The notes beneath the pieces were generated by a model, which made no database searches, was not told the DNA's origin, and was given only the letters and a program-made list of their open reading frames with translations. From NCBI GenBank assembly GCA_017535125.1, contig JAFXUS010000037.1:1-64000 (forward strand): DNA of 64,000 nucleotides, in the 5' to 3' direction. Positions within the stretch are counted from its first letter, which is position 1. Each line of letters starts with the position of its first letter. Position numbers and translations under genes: made by a program. This document shows positions 51,604 to 61,067 of the stretch, one piece after another. Source of the DNA: Bacteroidales bacterium (lineage in GTDB: Bacteria; Bacteroidota; Bacteroidia; Bacteroidales; UBA932).

Positions 51604-52776
51604 TTACTCGGCCTTCGGGGCCTCCGCAGCAGCCACGGGAGCCGCCTCGGGCGCCTTCTTGCTCTTGCTGACGAGGAAGTAAACCAGGGCAGCGATCACG
51701 ACGGCCAGGGCGATGGCCAGGACCGGACGGTAGGCCACCCAGGCGATCAGGATCACGAGCAGGGACCAGATGAAACCGACCACGCCCGTCACGAGGTTGA
51801 CACCCAGTTCGCCGACCTTGGCCAGCGGCGGGAGCACCTTGAGGAGGGTGACGAGGATGCTGAACATCATGCGGAGCGCAGCGATCACCAGGATGATACC
51901 GAGGATGCGGAGCACCCAGAGGAGCATCTTGTTAGCCGCCTTGGCGGACTCGAACATGGCCTCCATGGAATGGTCACCCATCTGGAGGGTCATCATCTGC
52001 TTGCCGTTCTTGTGCTTGAAGGGCTCGAAAGTATTGCCGTTCACCTTGCCGATGATGGAAGCCAGACCGCCGTCAGCCTGCTTGAAGCTCACGCGGACGT
52101 CGCCGACGGCCGGGGTGTTCGGGTTCTCACCGTAGTAGATCACGTTGTCGCTCACGAAGGTATCGACATCGTTTCCGAGGGAAGCCGGGAGGCTGACAGC
52201 CGTGGAGGCTGGGATGGAGTTCACCATCGACTGCGGGAGGACATAGGCGCCGAAAGTAACGTTGGAAGCCTCGACCTCGTTGTTCTTCACGGTCGTGCGG
52301 ACATAGTTGCTGCCCTGATAGTCAGGATCCTTGAAGCTGTCGGAATCGACCGGGGAGCTCACCCACTCCTTGCTGTAGGTGTAGGTCGTGGTGGTCTCCT
52401 GACCGCCGCCGATCTTGTCCTTGGTCTCGGACTGGGAATGCTCCACCCACTGATAATACTCAACGGAGCGCTCCAGGCGGACGGCGTTCACGGACACACC
52501 GTAATCGGGATCCGTCAGGATCTCATCGGTCTGCGCCACGGCCGTGGCGTGGATCAGCTGTCCGTTGAGGGAAGCGTCCAGCGAGGAGACGTCTGCGACG
52601 TCCACGCAGGCGGACTCAGCCGATTTGATCATCTTGGAGGTTTTGACCGCGTTGCCTTCGTTCCACCACAGGAGAACGGTCGCGGCGACAAAGAGCACGA
52701 GGCCGGAGACAATCCCCTTGAGGGAGTTGCCAAGCCGGGTGCCATAACTTGTCTTAGTTACTTCTTGGTAGGCCAT
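51604..52776 (-). CDS. TMEM43 family membrane protein
   Basis: A 390-residue membrane protein: one N-terminal helix (about 20-42), a large soluble domain with the family's VSLDEK-like and YYQWVEHSQSE motif (residue about 105), and three or four C-terminal helices (about 285-365). Homologues occur in bacteria and in the eukaryotic inner nuclear membrane (TMEM43/LUMA); bacterial function is unknown. A Lys/Ala/Pro-rich tail ends the protein. It lies between pgk and the secreted unknown. Confidence 0.85.
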   Translation of the reverse strand: MAYQEVTKTSYGTRLGNSLKGIVSGLVLFVAATVLLWWNEGNAVKTSKMIKSAESACVDVADVSSLDASLNGQLIHATAVAQTDEILTDPDYGVSVNAVRLERSVEYYQWVEHSQSETKDKIGGGQETTTTYTYSKEWVSSPVDSDSFKDPDYQGSNYVRTTVKNNEVEASNVTFGAYVLPQSMVNSIPASTAVSLPASLGNDVDTFVSDNVIYYGENPNTPAVGDVRVSFKQADGGLASIIGKVNGNTFEPFKHKNGKQMMTLQMGDHSMEAMFESAKAANKMLLWVLRILGIILVIAALRMMFSILVTLLKVLPPLAKVGELGVNLVTGVVGFIWSLLVILIAWVAYRPVLAIALAVVIAALVYFLVSKSKKAPEAAPVAAAEAPKAE

Positions 52777-52819
52777 ACACTATAATTTTAAAGGTTTTAG
52801 AATTGCTTTTTCCGATGAA

Positions 52820-54073
52820 TTAGCCACGAATCGCCGCGATGCCCGGGAGTTCCTTGCCTTCGAGGGCCTCAAGCATGGCGCCGCCGCCCGTGGAGACATA
52901 GCTCACCTTCTCGGCGTAACCCATCTGGGTCACGGCAGCGACGGAGTCACCGCCGCCCACGAGGGTGTAGGCGCCCTTCGCCGTGGCCTCGGCGAGGTCT
53001 TCGGCGATCTGGAGCGTACCCTTGGCGAAGGTCGGCATTTCGAACACACCGACGGGGCCATTCCACAGGACGGTCTTGGAACCGAGAATGACTTCCTTCC
53101 ACTCCTTCAGCGAAGCGGGACCGGCGTCCATGCCCTCCCAACCGTCGGGAATGTTACCGGACGGGACGACCTGCGTCTTGGCGTCGTTGCTGAAATCGTC
53201 GGCGATGACGGTCTCGGCGGAGAGATAAATCTTCACACCCTTCTCCTTGGCCTTGGCCAGAATCTCGAGGGCCTGCGGCATGAGGTCGTCCTCGTGGAGG
53301 GAGTTGCCGATCTTGCCGCCCTGGGCCTTCACGAAGGTGTAGCCCATGCCGCCGCCGATAATCAGGTTGTCCACCTTCTCGAGCATGTTCTCGAGCACGG
53401 CGAGCTTGGAAGAGACCTTGGAGCCGCCGATGATGGCGGTGAAGGGATGCTGGGCGTTCTTCAGCACGTTGTCGATGGCCTTGATCTCACCTTCCATAAG
53501 GTAGCCGAACATCTTGTCGTTGGGGAAGTAGTCGGCGATGAGGGCGGTGGAAGCATGGGCGCGGTGGGCCGTGCCGAAAGCGTCGTTGATGTAGCAGTCA
53601 GCGTAGGAAGCGAGGGTCTTGACGAAGTCCTTCTGGCTGGCCTTGACGACAGCTTTGGCGGCCTTCTTCTCCTCGTCGGTGGCATCCTCGGCGAGTCCGC
53701 GGGGCTTGCCTTCCTCCTCGGCGTAGAAGCGGAGGTTCTCGAGCAGCAGGGCCTCGCCCGGCTTGAGGGCGGCCACTTCGGCCTGGGCCTTCTGGCAGTC
53801 GGCGGCGAATTTCACCGGGGCGCCGAGGCACTCGGCCACATGATTCACGATGTGCTTGAGGGAGAACTTGTCGGTCACGCCCTTCGGACGTCCGAGGTGG
53901 GACATGATGATGAGGGAACCGCCGCCCGCGAGCACTTTCTTGAGGGTCGGCATGGCCCGGCGGATGCGGGTGTCGTCCGTAATTTCAAACTGCTCGTTGA
54001 GGGGAACGTTGAAGTCCACGCGCACGATCGCCTTCTTGCCGGCGAAATCGTAGGAATCGATGTGTTGCTGCAT
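52820..54073 (-). CDS. pgk: Phosphoglycerate kinase
   Basis: Glycolytic enzyme converting 1,3-bisphosphoglycerate and ADP to 3-phosphoglycerate and ATP. Two Rossmann domains are clear: [13 protein letters not shown] at the start, SHLGRPKG, the hinge region, and the nucleotide-binding [13 protein letters not shown] near the C-terminus. At 417 residues it is full length with a small insertion ([17 protein letters not shown]). The frame extends upstream of the ATG at 54073, but the promoter box lies in that extension, so it is excluded. Confidence 0.96.
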   Translation of the reverse strand: MQQHIDSYDFAGKKAIVRVDFNVPLNEQFEITDDTRIRRAMPTLKKVLAGGGSLIIMSHLGRPKGVTDKFSLKHIVNHVAECLGAPVKFAADCQKAQAEVAALKPGEALLLENLRFYAEEEGKPRGLAEDATDEEKKAAKAVVKASQKDFVKTLASYADCYINDAFGTAHRAHASTALIADYFPNDKMFGYLMEGEIKAIDNVLKNAQHPFTAIIGGSKVSSKLAVLENMLEKVDNLIIGGGMGYTFVKAQGGKIGNSLHEDDLMPQALEILAKAKEKGVKIYLSAETVIADDFSNDAKTQVVPSGNIPDGWEGMDAGPASLKEWKEVILGSKTVLWNGPVGVFEMPTFAKGTLQIAEDLAEATAKGAYTLVGGGDSVAAVTQMGYAEKVSYVSTGGGAMLEALEGKELPGIAAIRG

Positions 54074-54100
54074 ATTGAGTTGATTTAAGTTTCCAAACTG

Positions 54101-54108
54101 CAAATATA
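54101..54108 (-). promoter_or_regulatory. -7 promoter box TATATTTG for pgk
   Basis: Exact TAnnTTTG match on the minus strand, 27 bases before the pgk start. Confidence 0.65.
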
Positions 54109-54128
54109 ACAATTATTTCCGTAACATG

Positions 54129-54368
54129 TCACGGCACAGGATCGTACCCGGAGCCTCCCCAGGGGTGGCAGCGGAGAATCCGCTTAAGACTCAGCCAAAA
54201 TCCTTTAAGGGGGCCGTATTTGCGGAAGGCCTCGAGGGCATACTGCGAGCAGGTGGGGGTAAAGCGGCAGGTCGGCGGCTTGAGCGGCGAGATGCACAGC
54301 TGATAGAATTTTATCAGCAGGATGAAAGGCGCGGAGAGTATCCGCTTGCAGACCTGGACGAACGTCAT
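54129..54368 (-). CDS. yidD: Membrane protein insertion efficiency factor YidD
   Basis: A 79-residue protein with the YidD signature: an amphipathic N-terminus ([14 protein letters not shown]), the Cys-containing [19 protein letters not shown] and the end [14 protein letters not shown]. It assists YidC in membrane protein insertion. It overlaps rnpA by four bases. Confidence 0.95.
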   Translation of the reverse strand: MTFVQVCKRILSAPFILLIKFYQLCISPLKPPTCRFTPTCSQYALEAFRKYGPLKGFWLSLKRILRCHPWGGSGYDPVP

Positions 54369-54781
54369 ACGGAAGGAGATTCGCCGGTCGAGCCGGCGAA
54401 TGACGGGGTTGTCGAACCGGCAGACCGGGCGATGCGACCGAGAATATCGGCGACTTCGGCGTAGAGAGTGGCGAAGTCGGCGATTTCCGGATGGGCGTAG
54501 GCAAGCAGCAGGTCGATGCCGGTGACGCCGAGCAGCTCCTTCTGCAACCGGTAGGCTTCGCGCATGCGGCGCTTCAGCAGGTTGCGCTTGACCGCGCGCT
54601 TGAAGAACTTCTTCGGCACGGACACCATCAGGCGGTTGAGGCCGGTCTCATGCCCCGCCGACCAGCAGAAACGCAAGTGCGGCGTGGTGCCCCATTTCCC
54701 GGAGGAAATGAGTGCGGAGACGGTTGTCTTCCCGCACAGCCTTTCCTCTTTGGTGAGAGTATGGCTTTGCGGAACGGACAT
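54365..54781 (-). CDS. rnpA: Ribonuclease P protein component with repeat-encoded tail
   Basis: Protein subunit of RNase P, which trims tRNA 5' ends. The signature [20 protein letters not shown] (about residues 59-78) is intact. The last about 20 residues ([18 protein letters not shown]) lie beyond the usual end and are encoded by a short dispersed palindrome, after which the frame stops inside the yidD start (ATGA). It abuts hemD with no intergenic base. Confidence 0.93.
   Translation of the reverse strand: MSVPQSHTLTKEERLCGKTTVSALISSGKWGTTPHLRFCWSAGHETGLNRLMVSVPKKFFKRAVKRNLLKRRMREAYRLQKELLGVTGIDLLLAYAHPEIADFATLYAEVADILGRIARSAGSTTPSFAGSTGESPSV
54379..54405. repeat. Short dispersed palindrome inside the 3' end of rnpA
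   Basis: ATTCGCCGG-TCGAG-CCGGCGAAT followed by GACGGGG; a perfect 9-bp stem with five-base loop and the shared GAC edge. It lies about ten bases upstream of the yidD start. Confidence 0.7.
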
Positions 54782-55516
54782 CTAGCGGACGGATTGGAGG
54801 TAGAGTTCGACGGCCTTGCTGATGGACGTGGCCTCCGGCGTGGGGGCCTTGAGGGCAATCTCGTAGCCGGCATCCTCCATGGCCTTGACCACGGCTTTGC
54901 CGAAAGAGATGAACTTGAGCGAGCCCTGCTGGAAATCGGGATAGTTCTCGTGCAGCGACGCCACGTCGGCAGGGTTGCACAGGACGGCGATGTCGAAGCC
55001 GGCCGGATTCGTCTCGTGCAGGTCCTGCGGGACGGGCTTGACGAACACACCCACGGTGTAGTCCAGTTTGGCGGCCTCGAACAGGGTCGTCATCGGGGTG
55101 ATGTCGGAACCCTCGGTCGTGGCGATGAGGAATTTCTCGCCCTTATGCTTGGCGGTGACGAGCGCGACGATGGATGCCGGGGCGCCGGTGCCGTAGAAAA
55201 TCTTGCGCTTGCGGTAGACGATGTGCTTCTGCAGGTACATGGCGACCGCCTCCGTGGAGCAGAAATACTTCATCGTCTCGGGCACCTTGAAACGCATTTC
55301 TTCGCACAGCTTGAAATAGGCGTCGATGGCGTGGCGCGAGGAGAAGACGATGGCGGTATAATCGGGCAGGTTGATGTGCTCAGCCCGGAATTCCTTGGCG
55401 GAGAGCGGTTCGATGAGGAAGAACGGCTGGAAAGTCAGTTCGGCCCCGAACCGGCTCTGCAGAATCTCGTAAGCCGCGAGATTGGACGGGACTTGCTGGG
55501 ATATCAGGATCTTCAT
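54782..55516 (-). CDS. hemD: Uroporphyrinogen-III synthase
   Basis: A haem-pathway enzyme that closes and inverts the linear tetrapyrrole. The 244-residue protein has the loose two-domain HemD pattern: IVFSSRHAIDAYFKL near residue 60, LIATTEGSDI near 125, and VLCNPADVASL near 170. HemD sequences diverge greatly, so the call also leans on the usual Bacteroidota order DUF4271-hemD-rnpA-yidD. An in-frame ATG seven codons upstream lies within the promoter box, favouring the start used here. Confidence 0.88.
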   Translation of the reverse strand: MKILISQQVPSNLAAYEILQSRFGAELTFQPFFLIEPLSAKEFRAEHINLPDYTAIVFSSRHAIDAYFKLCEEMRFKVPETMKYFCSTEAVAMYLQKHIVYRKRKIFYGTGAPASIVALVTAKHKGEKFLIATTEGSDITPMTTLFEAAKLDYTVGVFVKPVPQDLHETNPAGFDIAVLCNPADVASLHENYPDFQQGSLKFISFGKAVVKAMEDAGYEIALKAPTPEATSISKAVELYLQSVR

Positions 55517-55533
55517 CTTGCTGCGATAGTTGG

Positions 55534-56241
55534 TCAAAAATACACTACAACTGCTACCAATAAGGCTGCTGGAATTAATTCAAGCGCGCAAAGATACAAA
55601 AATGTTGACAATCCAGCGCCATGCGCCGCCAAAATTTGACCGGAGCGCAAGGTGGAGAGGCCCCAGATGGCCGCAATCAGGACGCGGAAGATCGTCCGCC
55701 CCAGGTCTTCGCCCAGGGGGAAAACCAGGAGGACGGCCGTGACGAGAAGCATCAGCGGGAACAGCAGCAAGAGGTAATTGTAGAGGTTGTGCCGCAGGGT
55801 AGTGACGACCTCGCCGCTCATCCGGCGGGGCCGGAAAATGGCATGGAAGAGGGCGCGGACGAGCACGAAGGCGGCCACCAGGCAGATGGTCGCGGGAGCG
55901 CTCCAGACCGGCGGGATGGCGTCCCAGAAAGCGGGCCGCAGCACCGCGAAACGGTCCAGCACCAGGCAGAACGGCAGCGAGAGGCTGAAAGCCAGGAGGT
56001 TGCGCAGGCGCGCCGTGCCGAGGCTGTGCTCGAGCGCCTCGGCGCCGCGGACACGGCTGTAGCAGTAGAGCAGGTGCGGAATGAGGCGGAAAAGATCGAG
56101 CAGGTGGACGATCAGCAGGGCCACGGCCGCGACGGCGAGGATACGGTTCAGTACGATGTCGGTCCAGAGCGGCTCCGCCGCCAACCCTTCCAGCGGGCTG
56201 GCGGACATATTCAATATGCCGCTTTTGAAGACCTCTTCCAT
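55534..56241 (-). CDS. DUF4271 domain membrane protein
   Basis: A 235-residue inner-membrane protein with about six helices. The HNLYNYLLLLFPLMLLVTAVLL segment and the terminal LYLCALELIPAALLVAVVVYF are the conserved parts of DUF4271, a Bacteroidota family usually beside hemD. Function unknown; a link to haem or porphyrin handling is only suggested by position. Confidence 0.85.
   Translation of the reverse strand: MEEVFKSGILNMSASPLEGLAAEPLWTDIVLNRILAVAAVALLIVHLLDLFRLIPHLLYCYSRVRGAEALEHSLGTARLRNLLAFSLSLPFCLVLDRFAVLRPAFWDAIPPVWSAPATICLVAAFVLVRALFHAIFRPRRMSGEVVTTLRHNLYNYLLLLFPLMLLVTAVLLVFPLGEDLGRTIFRVLIAAIWGLSTLRSGQILAAHGAGLSTFLYLCALELIPAALLVAVVVYF
55535..55542 (-). promoter_or_regulatory. -7 promoter box TATTTTTG for hemD
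   Basis: Exact TAnnTTTG match on the minus strand, 18 bases before the hemD ATG; it overlaps the 3' end of the DUF4271 gene. Confidence 0.5.
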
Positions 56242-56244
56242 CGC

Positions 56245-56592
56245 CTAGTTGCCGCGCTTGACCTGGTAACCCATGGTGCCGAGCAGGGTGACGAGCTTGT
56301 CACGCAGGTCCCCCTGCATGAGGATCTGTCCTTCCTCCACGGTGCCGCCCACGCCGCACTTGGTCTTGAGCGTCTTGGCGAGGGCAGACAGGTCGGCCTC
56401 GCGGCCGACGAAGCCGTCCACGAGCGTGACCTGTTTGCCGGCGCGGCGGCGCCGGTCGATGCGGACGATCAGGCGCTGCTTCCCGGGCGGAAGCGTGTCC
56501 GCCTCGGGGGCGTCCTGCGCCGTTTCGTACTGAAAGTCGGGATTGGTGGAATAAACCACTCCCAAACGGCTTTTCCAGTCCTGTTGTGCCAT
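56245..56592 (-). CDS. SUI1/eIF1-like translation factor (YciH type)
   Basis: A 115-residue protein. The C-terminal SUI1 domain (about 40-115) shows RLIVRIDRRRRAGKQVTLVDGF and KTKCGVGGTVEEGQILMQGD, the canonical eIF1/YciH core. In E. coli YciH influences start-site fidelity; in Bacteroidota it may matter more because start sites lack strong Shine-Dalgarno sequences (inference). It begins 18 bases after its own promoter box, and an upstream frame extension overlaps that box. Confidence 0.92.
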   Translation of the reverse strand: MAQQDWKSRLGVVYSTNPDFQYETAQDAPEADTLPPGKQRLIVRIDRRRRAGKQVTLVDGFVGREADLSALAKTLKTKCGVGGTVEEGQILMQGDLRDKLVTLLGTMGYQVKRGN

Positions 56593-56610
56593 CGAATGGG
56601 ATAATTTTTG

Positions 56611-56618
56611 CAAAGATA
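56611..56618 (-). promoter_or_regulatory. -7 promoter box TATCTTTG for the eIF1-like gene
   Basis: Exact TAnnTTTG match on the minus strand, 18 bases before the start codon. Confidence 0.65.
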
Positions 56619-56632
56619 CAGATTTTTAATTG

Positions 56633-56640
56633 TACATTTG
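56633..56640 (+). promoter_or_regulatory. -7 promoter box TACATTTG, six bases before the DUF2723 gene
   Basis: Exact TAnnTTTG match with a six-base gap to the ATG, predicting a leaderless or nearly leaderless mRNA. Confidence 0.65.
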
Positions 56641-56646
56641 TAGGCT

Positions 56647-59600
56647 ATGACTGAGAAGAATTTTACCCTGTGGAACCGGATATGTGCCGCGCTTGCTTTC
56701 GTGGTGTCTGCCGTCACCTATCTGCTGACCATAGAGCCCTCCGCTTCCTACTGGGATTGCGGCGAGTTCATCGCATCGTCGTATAAGCTCGAAGTGGGGC
56801 ATCCCCCGGGAAACCCGGTTTTCCAGTTGTTCGCCCGCATTTTTACGCTGTTCGGCGACAACATGCACGCCGCGATTCTCGTGAACGCGATGAGCGCGCT
56901 GTGTTCGGCGCTGACGATCCTCTTCCTGTACCTGACCGTCGTCTGGCTGGCGAAGCGCCTGGTGCGTCCGGCGGCAGACGGCAGCTACAGTACGGCGCAG
57001 GCCGTCGCCATTTTCGGATCCGGACTTGTGGGCGCCCTGGTTTACACCTTCTCCGACACCTTCTGGTTCTCCGCCGTGGAGGGCGAGGTGTACGCAATGT
57101 CTTCGCTCTTCACCGCGCTGGTGTTCTGGCTGATGACGCTGTGGTATGACCGTGCCGACGAGCCGCACGCGCTGCGCTGGATCGTGCTGATCGCCTTCCT
57201 GATGGGTCTCAGCATCGGCGTGCACCTGCTGAACCTGCTGGCCATCCCGGCCCTGGTGTTTATGTACTACTACCGTCAGCGCGAGGATAAATCCTTTACC
57301 TTCTGGGAGCTGGTGAAAATATTTGCCGTAGGCGTGGTGATCCTGGGCCTGCTGGTCTTCCTGTTCATCCCGTACCTGCCCAAGCTGGCGGCGTACTTCG
57401 ACCTCTTCTTCGTCAATGTGCTCGGTCTGCCGTACAATACCGGCGCCGCCTTCTTCCTCGCCGCGCTGCTGGCGCTGCTCTTCTGGGGGCTCTTCCGCAC
57501 CCTGAAGAAGGAGAAGGTCTTCCTCAACACGGTGCTACTCTGCACCACGACGATCGTCATCGGCTTCTCCGTATTCAGCATCGACATCATCCGCTCCTGC
57601 GCCAAGACGCCGACCAATGAATACCAGCCCGACAACGCCTTCACCCTCGTGCGCTACCTGTCCCGCGAGCAGTACGGCTCCACGCCGCTGGTTTACGGAC
57701 AATACTACGGCGCCCCCTACGAGCTCAAGACGACGACTTACTGGGCCCCGCTGGACGGGAAATACAAGAAAGTCGAGGGTCCGATCGACGCCCGCTACAC
57801 GGCCTCCGGCAAGATGCTCTTCCCGCGCATGTGGAGCACGAGTGCGGACGGCAGCTATGAGCGTTTCTACGAGACCTATACGAACGGGAAGGGCAGGCGC
57901 GTCCCCGGGGCGACGGCCCGCAAGCCGTCCTTCGGCGCCAACCTCAACTTCTTCTTCGACTACCAGATGAACTGGATGTACTGGCGCTATTTCATGTGGA
58001 ATTTCGCCGGACGGCAGAACCAGATCCATTCGCCCAGTCCGGGCGACATCTTCCACGGAAACTGGGAGAGCGGCGTGAAGTTCATCGACGACATCCGCCT
58101 GGGCGACCAGGTGGACGCGCCCGACACGCTTGCGAAAGACAAGGGCAAGAATCATTATTTCTTCCTGCCCCTGCTGCTCGGCCTGCTGGGCCTCTTCTTC
58201 CAGTTCGACCGCGACAAGCGCGGCTGCTGGCTGACCTTCCTGATGTTCTTCATGACGGGTATCGCCATCGTGCTGTACCTCAACCAGCCGCCCTATCAGG
58301 TGCGCGAGCGCGACTACGCGTACGCGGGATCCTTCTATTTCTTCAGCGCGTGGGCCGGATTGGCCGTGGCGGCGCTCTTCAGCTGGATCGACGGCGCCCG
58401 CAAAGGCCGCGGCAGCCTGTTGACGGCCGGCGCCCTGACGGGACTGTGTCTGCTCGTGCCCGTGCAGATGGCCGCGCAGAACTGGGACGACCATGACCGT
58501 TCCAACCGCCGCACGGCGGTGGAAATGGCCCGCAACTACCTCAATTCCGTCGGGGAGAACGGCATTCTCGTGACCCATGGAGACAACGACACCTTCCCGC
58601 TCTGGTACGCCCAGGAGGTGGAGGACATCCGCACGGACGTGCGTATCTGCAACACCTCGCTGCTCGGCACCGACTGGCACATCGACCAGATGAAGTGGGC
58701 GTGCAACAAGTCCGCTCCGCTGCCCCTCACCGTGGGTCCGGAGCAGTATCTCTACGGGACCAACGAGTGGGTGCCGATCTACGACACCCAGGAGCGCGAG
58801 ATGACCATCGCCGACGTGATGGCCGTCTTCAAGCATCCGCAGATCAAGGCCCCGATGACCAGCGGCCGCAAGGTGGACTACATCCCTTCGCGCAAGATCG
58901 TCCTGCCGGTCAACCGGGAGAACGTCATCAAGTCAGGCATCCTGGACGAGAAATACGCCGCCCAGATCCCGGATTCGATCGTGCTCACGATCTCCAAGGA
59001 CAAGGAGTACCTCACCAAGCCCGAGCTCTTCCTGCTCGACCTGCTGTCGGGCTACGAATGGGACCGTCCGCTCCATTTCCTCAACATGGGCGGCGACCTC
59101 AACGTCGGCATCAAGGAGTATCTCGAGTACACGGGCTATTCCTATAAGTTCGTCCCGATCAAGAACAAGACCACGACCGCCGAGGCGAGTTTCGTAGATA
59201 CCGACGAGCTGTACCGCCTGATGACGCAGGTGTACAGCTGGGACGACCTGGCCCGCGACGACTACTTCATCGACTACCAGAACATGTACACGCACCTCGG
59301 CGTGATGTCCATCCGCAGCATGTTCGTGACCTGCGCCGACGCTTTCATGAAGGCGGGCGAGGACGAGCGGGCGCTGGAAATGGTGGACAAGGCCGCCGAT
59401 ATCATGCAGCACTATCCGCTGGAGACCGTCCCGCTCGGCTTCTCGGGCAACGACTACATGGTCGTTTCGATGATCGAGCATTATTATATGCTGGGCGAGC
59501 CGGAGAAGGCGCGCATGCTGGCGACGCAGCTCGGATCGGAGCTGCTGCGGAGCGCCAAGTTCTATATCGAATTCTACGACTGGGCCCAGGAGGACTTCGA

Positions 59601-59733
59601 ACTCGTGGGGCAGTACATCTATTTCCTGTCCGACGTGATGAAGAAGGCCGGCGACGCGGAACTGGCGAACCAGCTAGCCGACGGCCTCATGAGCCTGGTG
59701 GATGCGGCATCAGCGGCGCTGGACGAGTCATAA
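56647..59733 (+). CDS. DUF2723 membrane protein (GT-C-like, glycosyltransferase family 117 type)
   Basis: A 1028-residue protein with about a dozen membrane helices in the first 620 residues and a long periplasmic part after that. The N-terminal SYWDCGEFIASSYKLEVGHPPGNP (residues 30-53) is the DUF2723 signature with its Asp/Glu pair, placed like the catalytic acid of lipid-dependent GT-C enzymes. A TPR-like region is visible near residues 885-990 (ALEMVDKAADIMQHYPLE, MLGEPEKARMLATQL). It probably transfers sugars from a lipid carrier to surface proteins or lipids. Confidence 0.88.
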   Translation: MTEKNFTLWNRICAALAFVVSAVTYLLTIEPSASYWDCGEFIASSYKLEVGHPPGNPVFQLFARIFTLFGDNMHAAILVNAMSALCSALTILFLYLTVVWLAKRLVRPAADGSYSTAQAVAIFGSGLVGALVYTFSDTFWFSAVEGEVYAMSSLFTALVFWLMTLWYDRADEPHALRWIVLIAFLMGLSIGVHLLNLLAIPALVFMYYYRQREDKSFTFWELVKIFAVGVVILGLLVFLFIPYLPKLAAYFDLFFVNVLGLPYNTGAAFFLAALLALLFWGLFRTLKKEKVFLNTVLLCTTTIVIGFSVFSIDIIRSCAKTPTNEYQPDNAFTLVRYLSREQYGSTPLVYGQYYGAPYELKTTTYWAPLDGKYKKVEGPIDARYTASGKMLFPRMWSTSADGSYERFYETYTNGKGRRVPGATARKPSFGANLNFFFDYQMNWMYWRYFMWNFAGRQNQIHSPSPGDIFHGNWESGVKFIDDIRLGDQVDAPDTLAKDKGKNHYFFLPLLLGLLGLFFQFDRDKRGCWLTFLMFFMTGIAIVLYLNQPPYQVRERDYAYAGSFYFFSAWAGLAVAALFSWIDGARKGRGSLLTAGALTGLCLLVPVQMAAQNWDDHDRSNRRTAVEMARNYLNSVGENGILVTHGDNDTFPLWYAQEVEDIRTDVRICNTSLLGTDWHIDQMKWACNKSAPLPLTVGPEQYLYGTNEWVPIYDTQEREMTIADVMAVFKHPQIKAPMTSGRKVDYIPSRKIVLPVNRENVIKSGILDEKYAAQIPDSIVLTISKDKEYLTKPELFLLDLLSGYEWDRPLHFLNMGGDLNVGIKEYLEYTGYSYKFVPIKNKTTTAEASFVDTDELYRLMTQVYSWDDLARDDYFIDYQNMYTHLGVMSIRSMFVTCADAFMKAGEDERALEMVDKAADIMQHYPLETVPLGFSGNDYMVVSMIEHYYMLGEPEKARMLATQLGSELLRSAKFYIEFYDWAQEDFELVGQYIYFLSDVMKKAGDAELANQLADGLMSLVDAASAALDES

Positions 59734-59743
59734 GCTGAACGAC

Positions 59744-60643
59744 ATGGCAGAATTCCCTTCCCCTTCCTGGTCGGACTACGAGCTGTTGGACAGCGGCGCA
59801 GGCGAGAAGCTCGAGCGCTTCGGTGCCTACGTGCTCGCGCGTCCTGAGCCCAAGGCCCTGTGGGACAAATCCCTTCCCGAGGCCGAGTGGCGCAGGCTCT
59901 CGCATACGACCTTCACGCCCGGCGCCGGTTTCGGCAAGGCCGGCAAGGAGGACAGCGGCACCTGGAACCGCCTCCGCAAGATGGAAGACCAGTGGTGGAT
60001 ACGCTACGCCAACGCGGACGGCCTGAAGATGGATTTGCGCCTCGGGCTCACATCGTTCAAGCATGTCGGCGTGTTCCCGGAGCAGGCGCCCAACTGGGAC
60101 TGGATCTACCGGCAGACCCGCGCGCTTGCGGCGAAAGGCGGCACCCCGCGCGTGCTGAACCTGTTCGCCTACACGGGTGCAGCGTCGCTCGCCGCCAAGG
60201 CGGCCGGTGCTGACGTAACGCACCTGGACTCCGTCCGGCAGGTGGTCACCTGGGCACGCGGAAACATGGAGCACAGCGGCCTGGACGGCATCCGCTGGGT
60301 GGTTGAAGACGCGATGAAATTCGCCCGGCGCGAGGCGCGCCGCGGCAACCGCTACGACGGCATCATCCTCGATCCGCCGGCCTACGGCCACGGGCCGGAC
60401 GGCGAGAAATGGAAGCTGGACGAGTGCCTCTTCGAGATGCTCCGCAGCGTCGGGGAGATCCTCGCGCCACAGGACGCTTTCCTGGTACTCAACCTCTACA
60501 GCAACGGCTACTCCGCCCTGCTGGGCGAGACGGTACTCCGCCAGGCGATGCGCGTCGGTACGGTCGAAAGCGGCGAGCTTGCCCTGAACGACCGTTTCAA
60601 CAAAGCGCTGCCGCTGTCCATCGTGGTACGAATGACGCGCTAG
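59744..60643 (+). CDS. SAM-dependent methyltransferase, RlmI/RlmK-like
   Basis: A class I methyltransferase of 299 residues. Motif I is VLNLFAYTGAASLAAKAAGA (about residue 137), followed by VTHLDSVRQVVTWARGN and the catalytic-region ILDPPAYGHG, as in the RlmI/RlmK group that modifies 23S rRNA. It lacks the N-terminal PUA or THUMP domain of these enzymes, so substrate may differ. It starts 10 bases after the DUF2723 stop, implying co-transcription; an in-frame ATG 14 codons upstream overlaps that gene. Confidence 0.85.
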   Translation: MAEFPSPSWSDYELLDSGAGEKLERFGAYVLARPEPKALWDKSLPEAEWRRLSHTTFTPGAGFGKAGKEDSGTWNRLRKMEDQWWIRYANADGLKMDLRLGLTSFKHVGVFPEQAPNWDWIYRQTRALAAKGGTPRVLNLFAYTGAASLAAKAAGADVTHLDSVRQVVTWARGNMEHSGLDGIRWVVEDAMKFARREARRGNRYDGIILDPPAYGHGPDGEKWKLDECLFEMLRSVGEILAPQDAFLVLNLYSNGYSALLGETVLRQAMRVGTVESGELALNDRFNKALPLSIVVRMTR

Positions 60644-60644
60644 C

Positions 60645-61067
60645 TTAATTCAATCTTCTGTAAACCCCCAGCAGATACCGCCGGAGGGGGCGCAGGATGC
60701 GCCATAGGCGGGCTTTTCCGGGACGGACGCGCCGACCGGAAGGACGGATGATCTCCGTCACGGTGCCGATCACGTCAGCGGCGGAGCAGTGCTCCGTGCC
60801 GGCCAGATTGCCGTCGCCCATCAGGGTCAGCGCGTCGCCGTCGGCGGCGATGACCCGATGCAGCAGATACCGCTCCCCGATGCGCACGAGTACGACGTCG
60901 CCGACGGCGACCGTCTCCCGGCGGCAGAGCACCACGCGGTCGCGTCCGCCATGGAGGAACGGGAGCATGCTGTTGCCGGTGGGAATGATGACCGCCTCCC
61001 GGCCTTCCCGCAGAACGGCCGCCACCTCGCCGAGGAGGATTTCGTTCGGGAGCGTCTTCTTATCCAT
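60645..61067 (-). CDS. SipW-like S24/S26 signal-peptidase-fold protein
   Basis: A 140-residue protein with the serine motif IPTGNSMLPFLHGG (Ser at about residue 33) and LLHRVIAADGD, whose HR pair matches the Ser-His arrangement of SipW-type (S26B) peptidases rather than Ser-Lys. No membrane helix is visible, unlike true signal peptidases; a short basic C-terminal helix remains. It overlaps the HPr-kinase-like gene by eight bases. Such small S24/S26 proteins beside HPr-kinase-like proteins recur in Bacteroidota, with unknown purpose; a role in maturing a small peptide is possible but not shown here. Confidence 0.75.
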   Translation of the reverse strand: MDKKTLPNEILLGEVAAVLREGREAVIIPTGNSMLPFLHGGRDRVVLCRRETVAVGDVVLVRIGERYLLHRVIAADGDALTLMGDGNLAGTEHCSAADVIGTVTEIIRPSGRRVRPGKARLWRILRPLRRYLLGVYRRLN

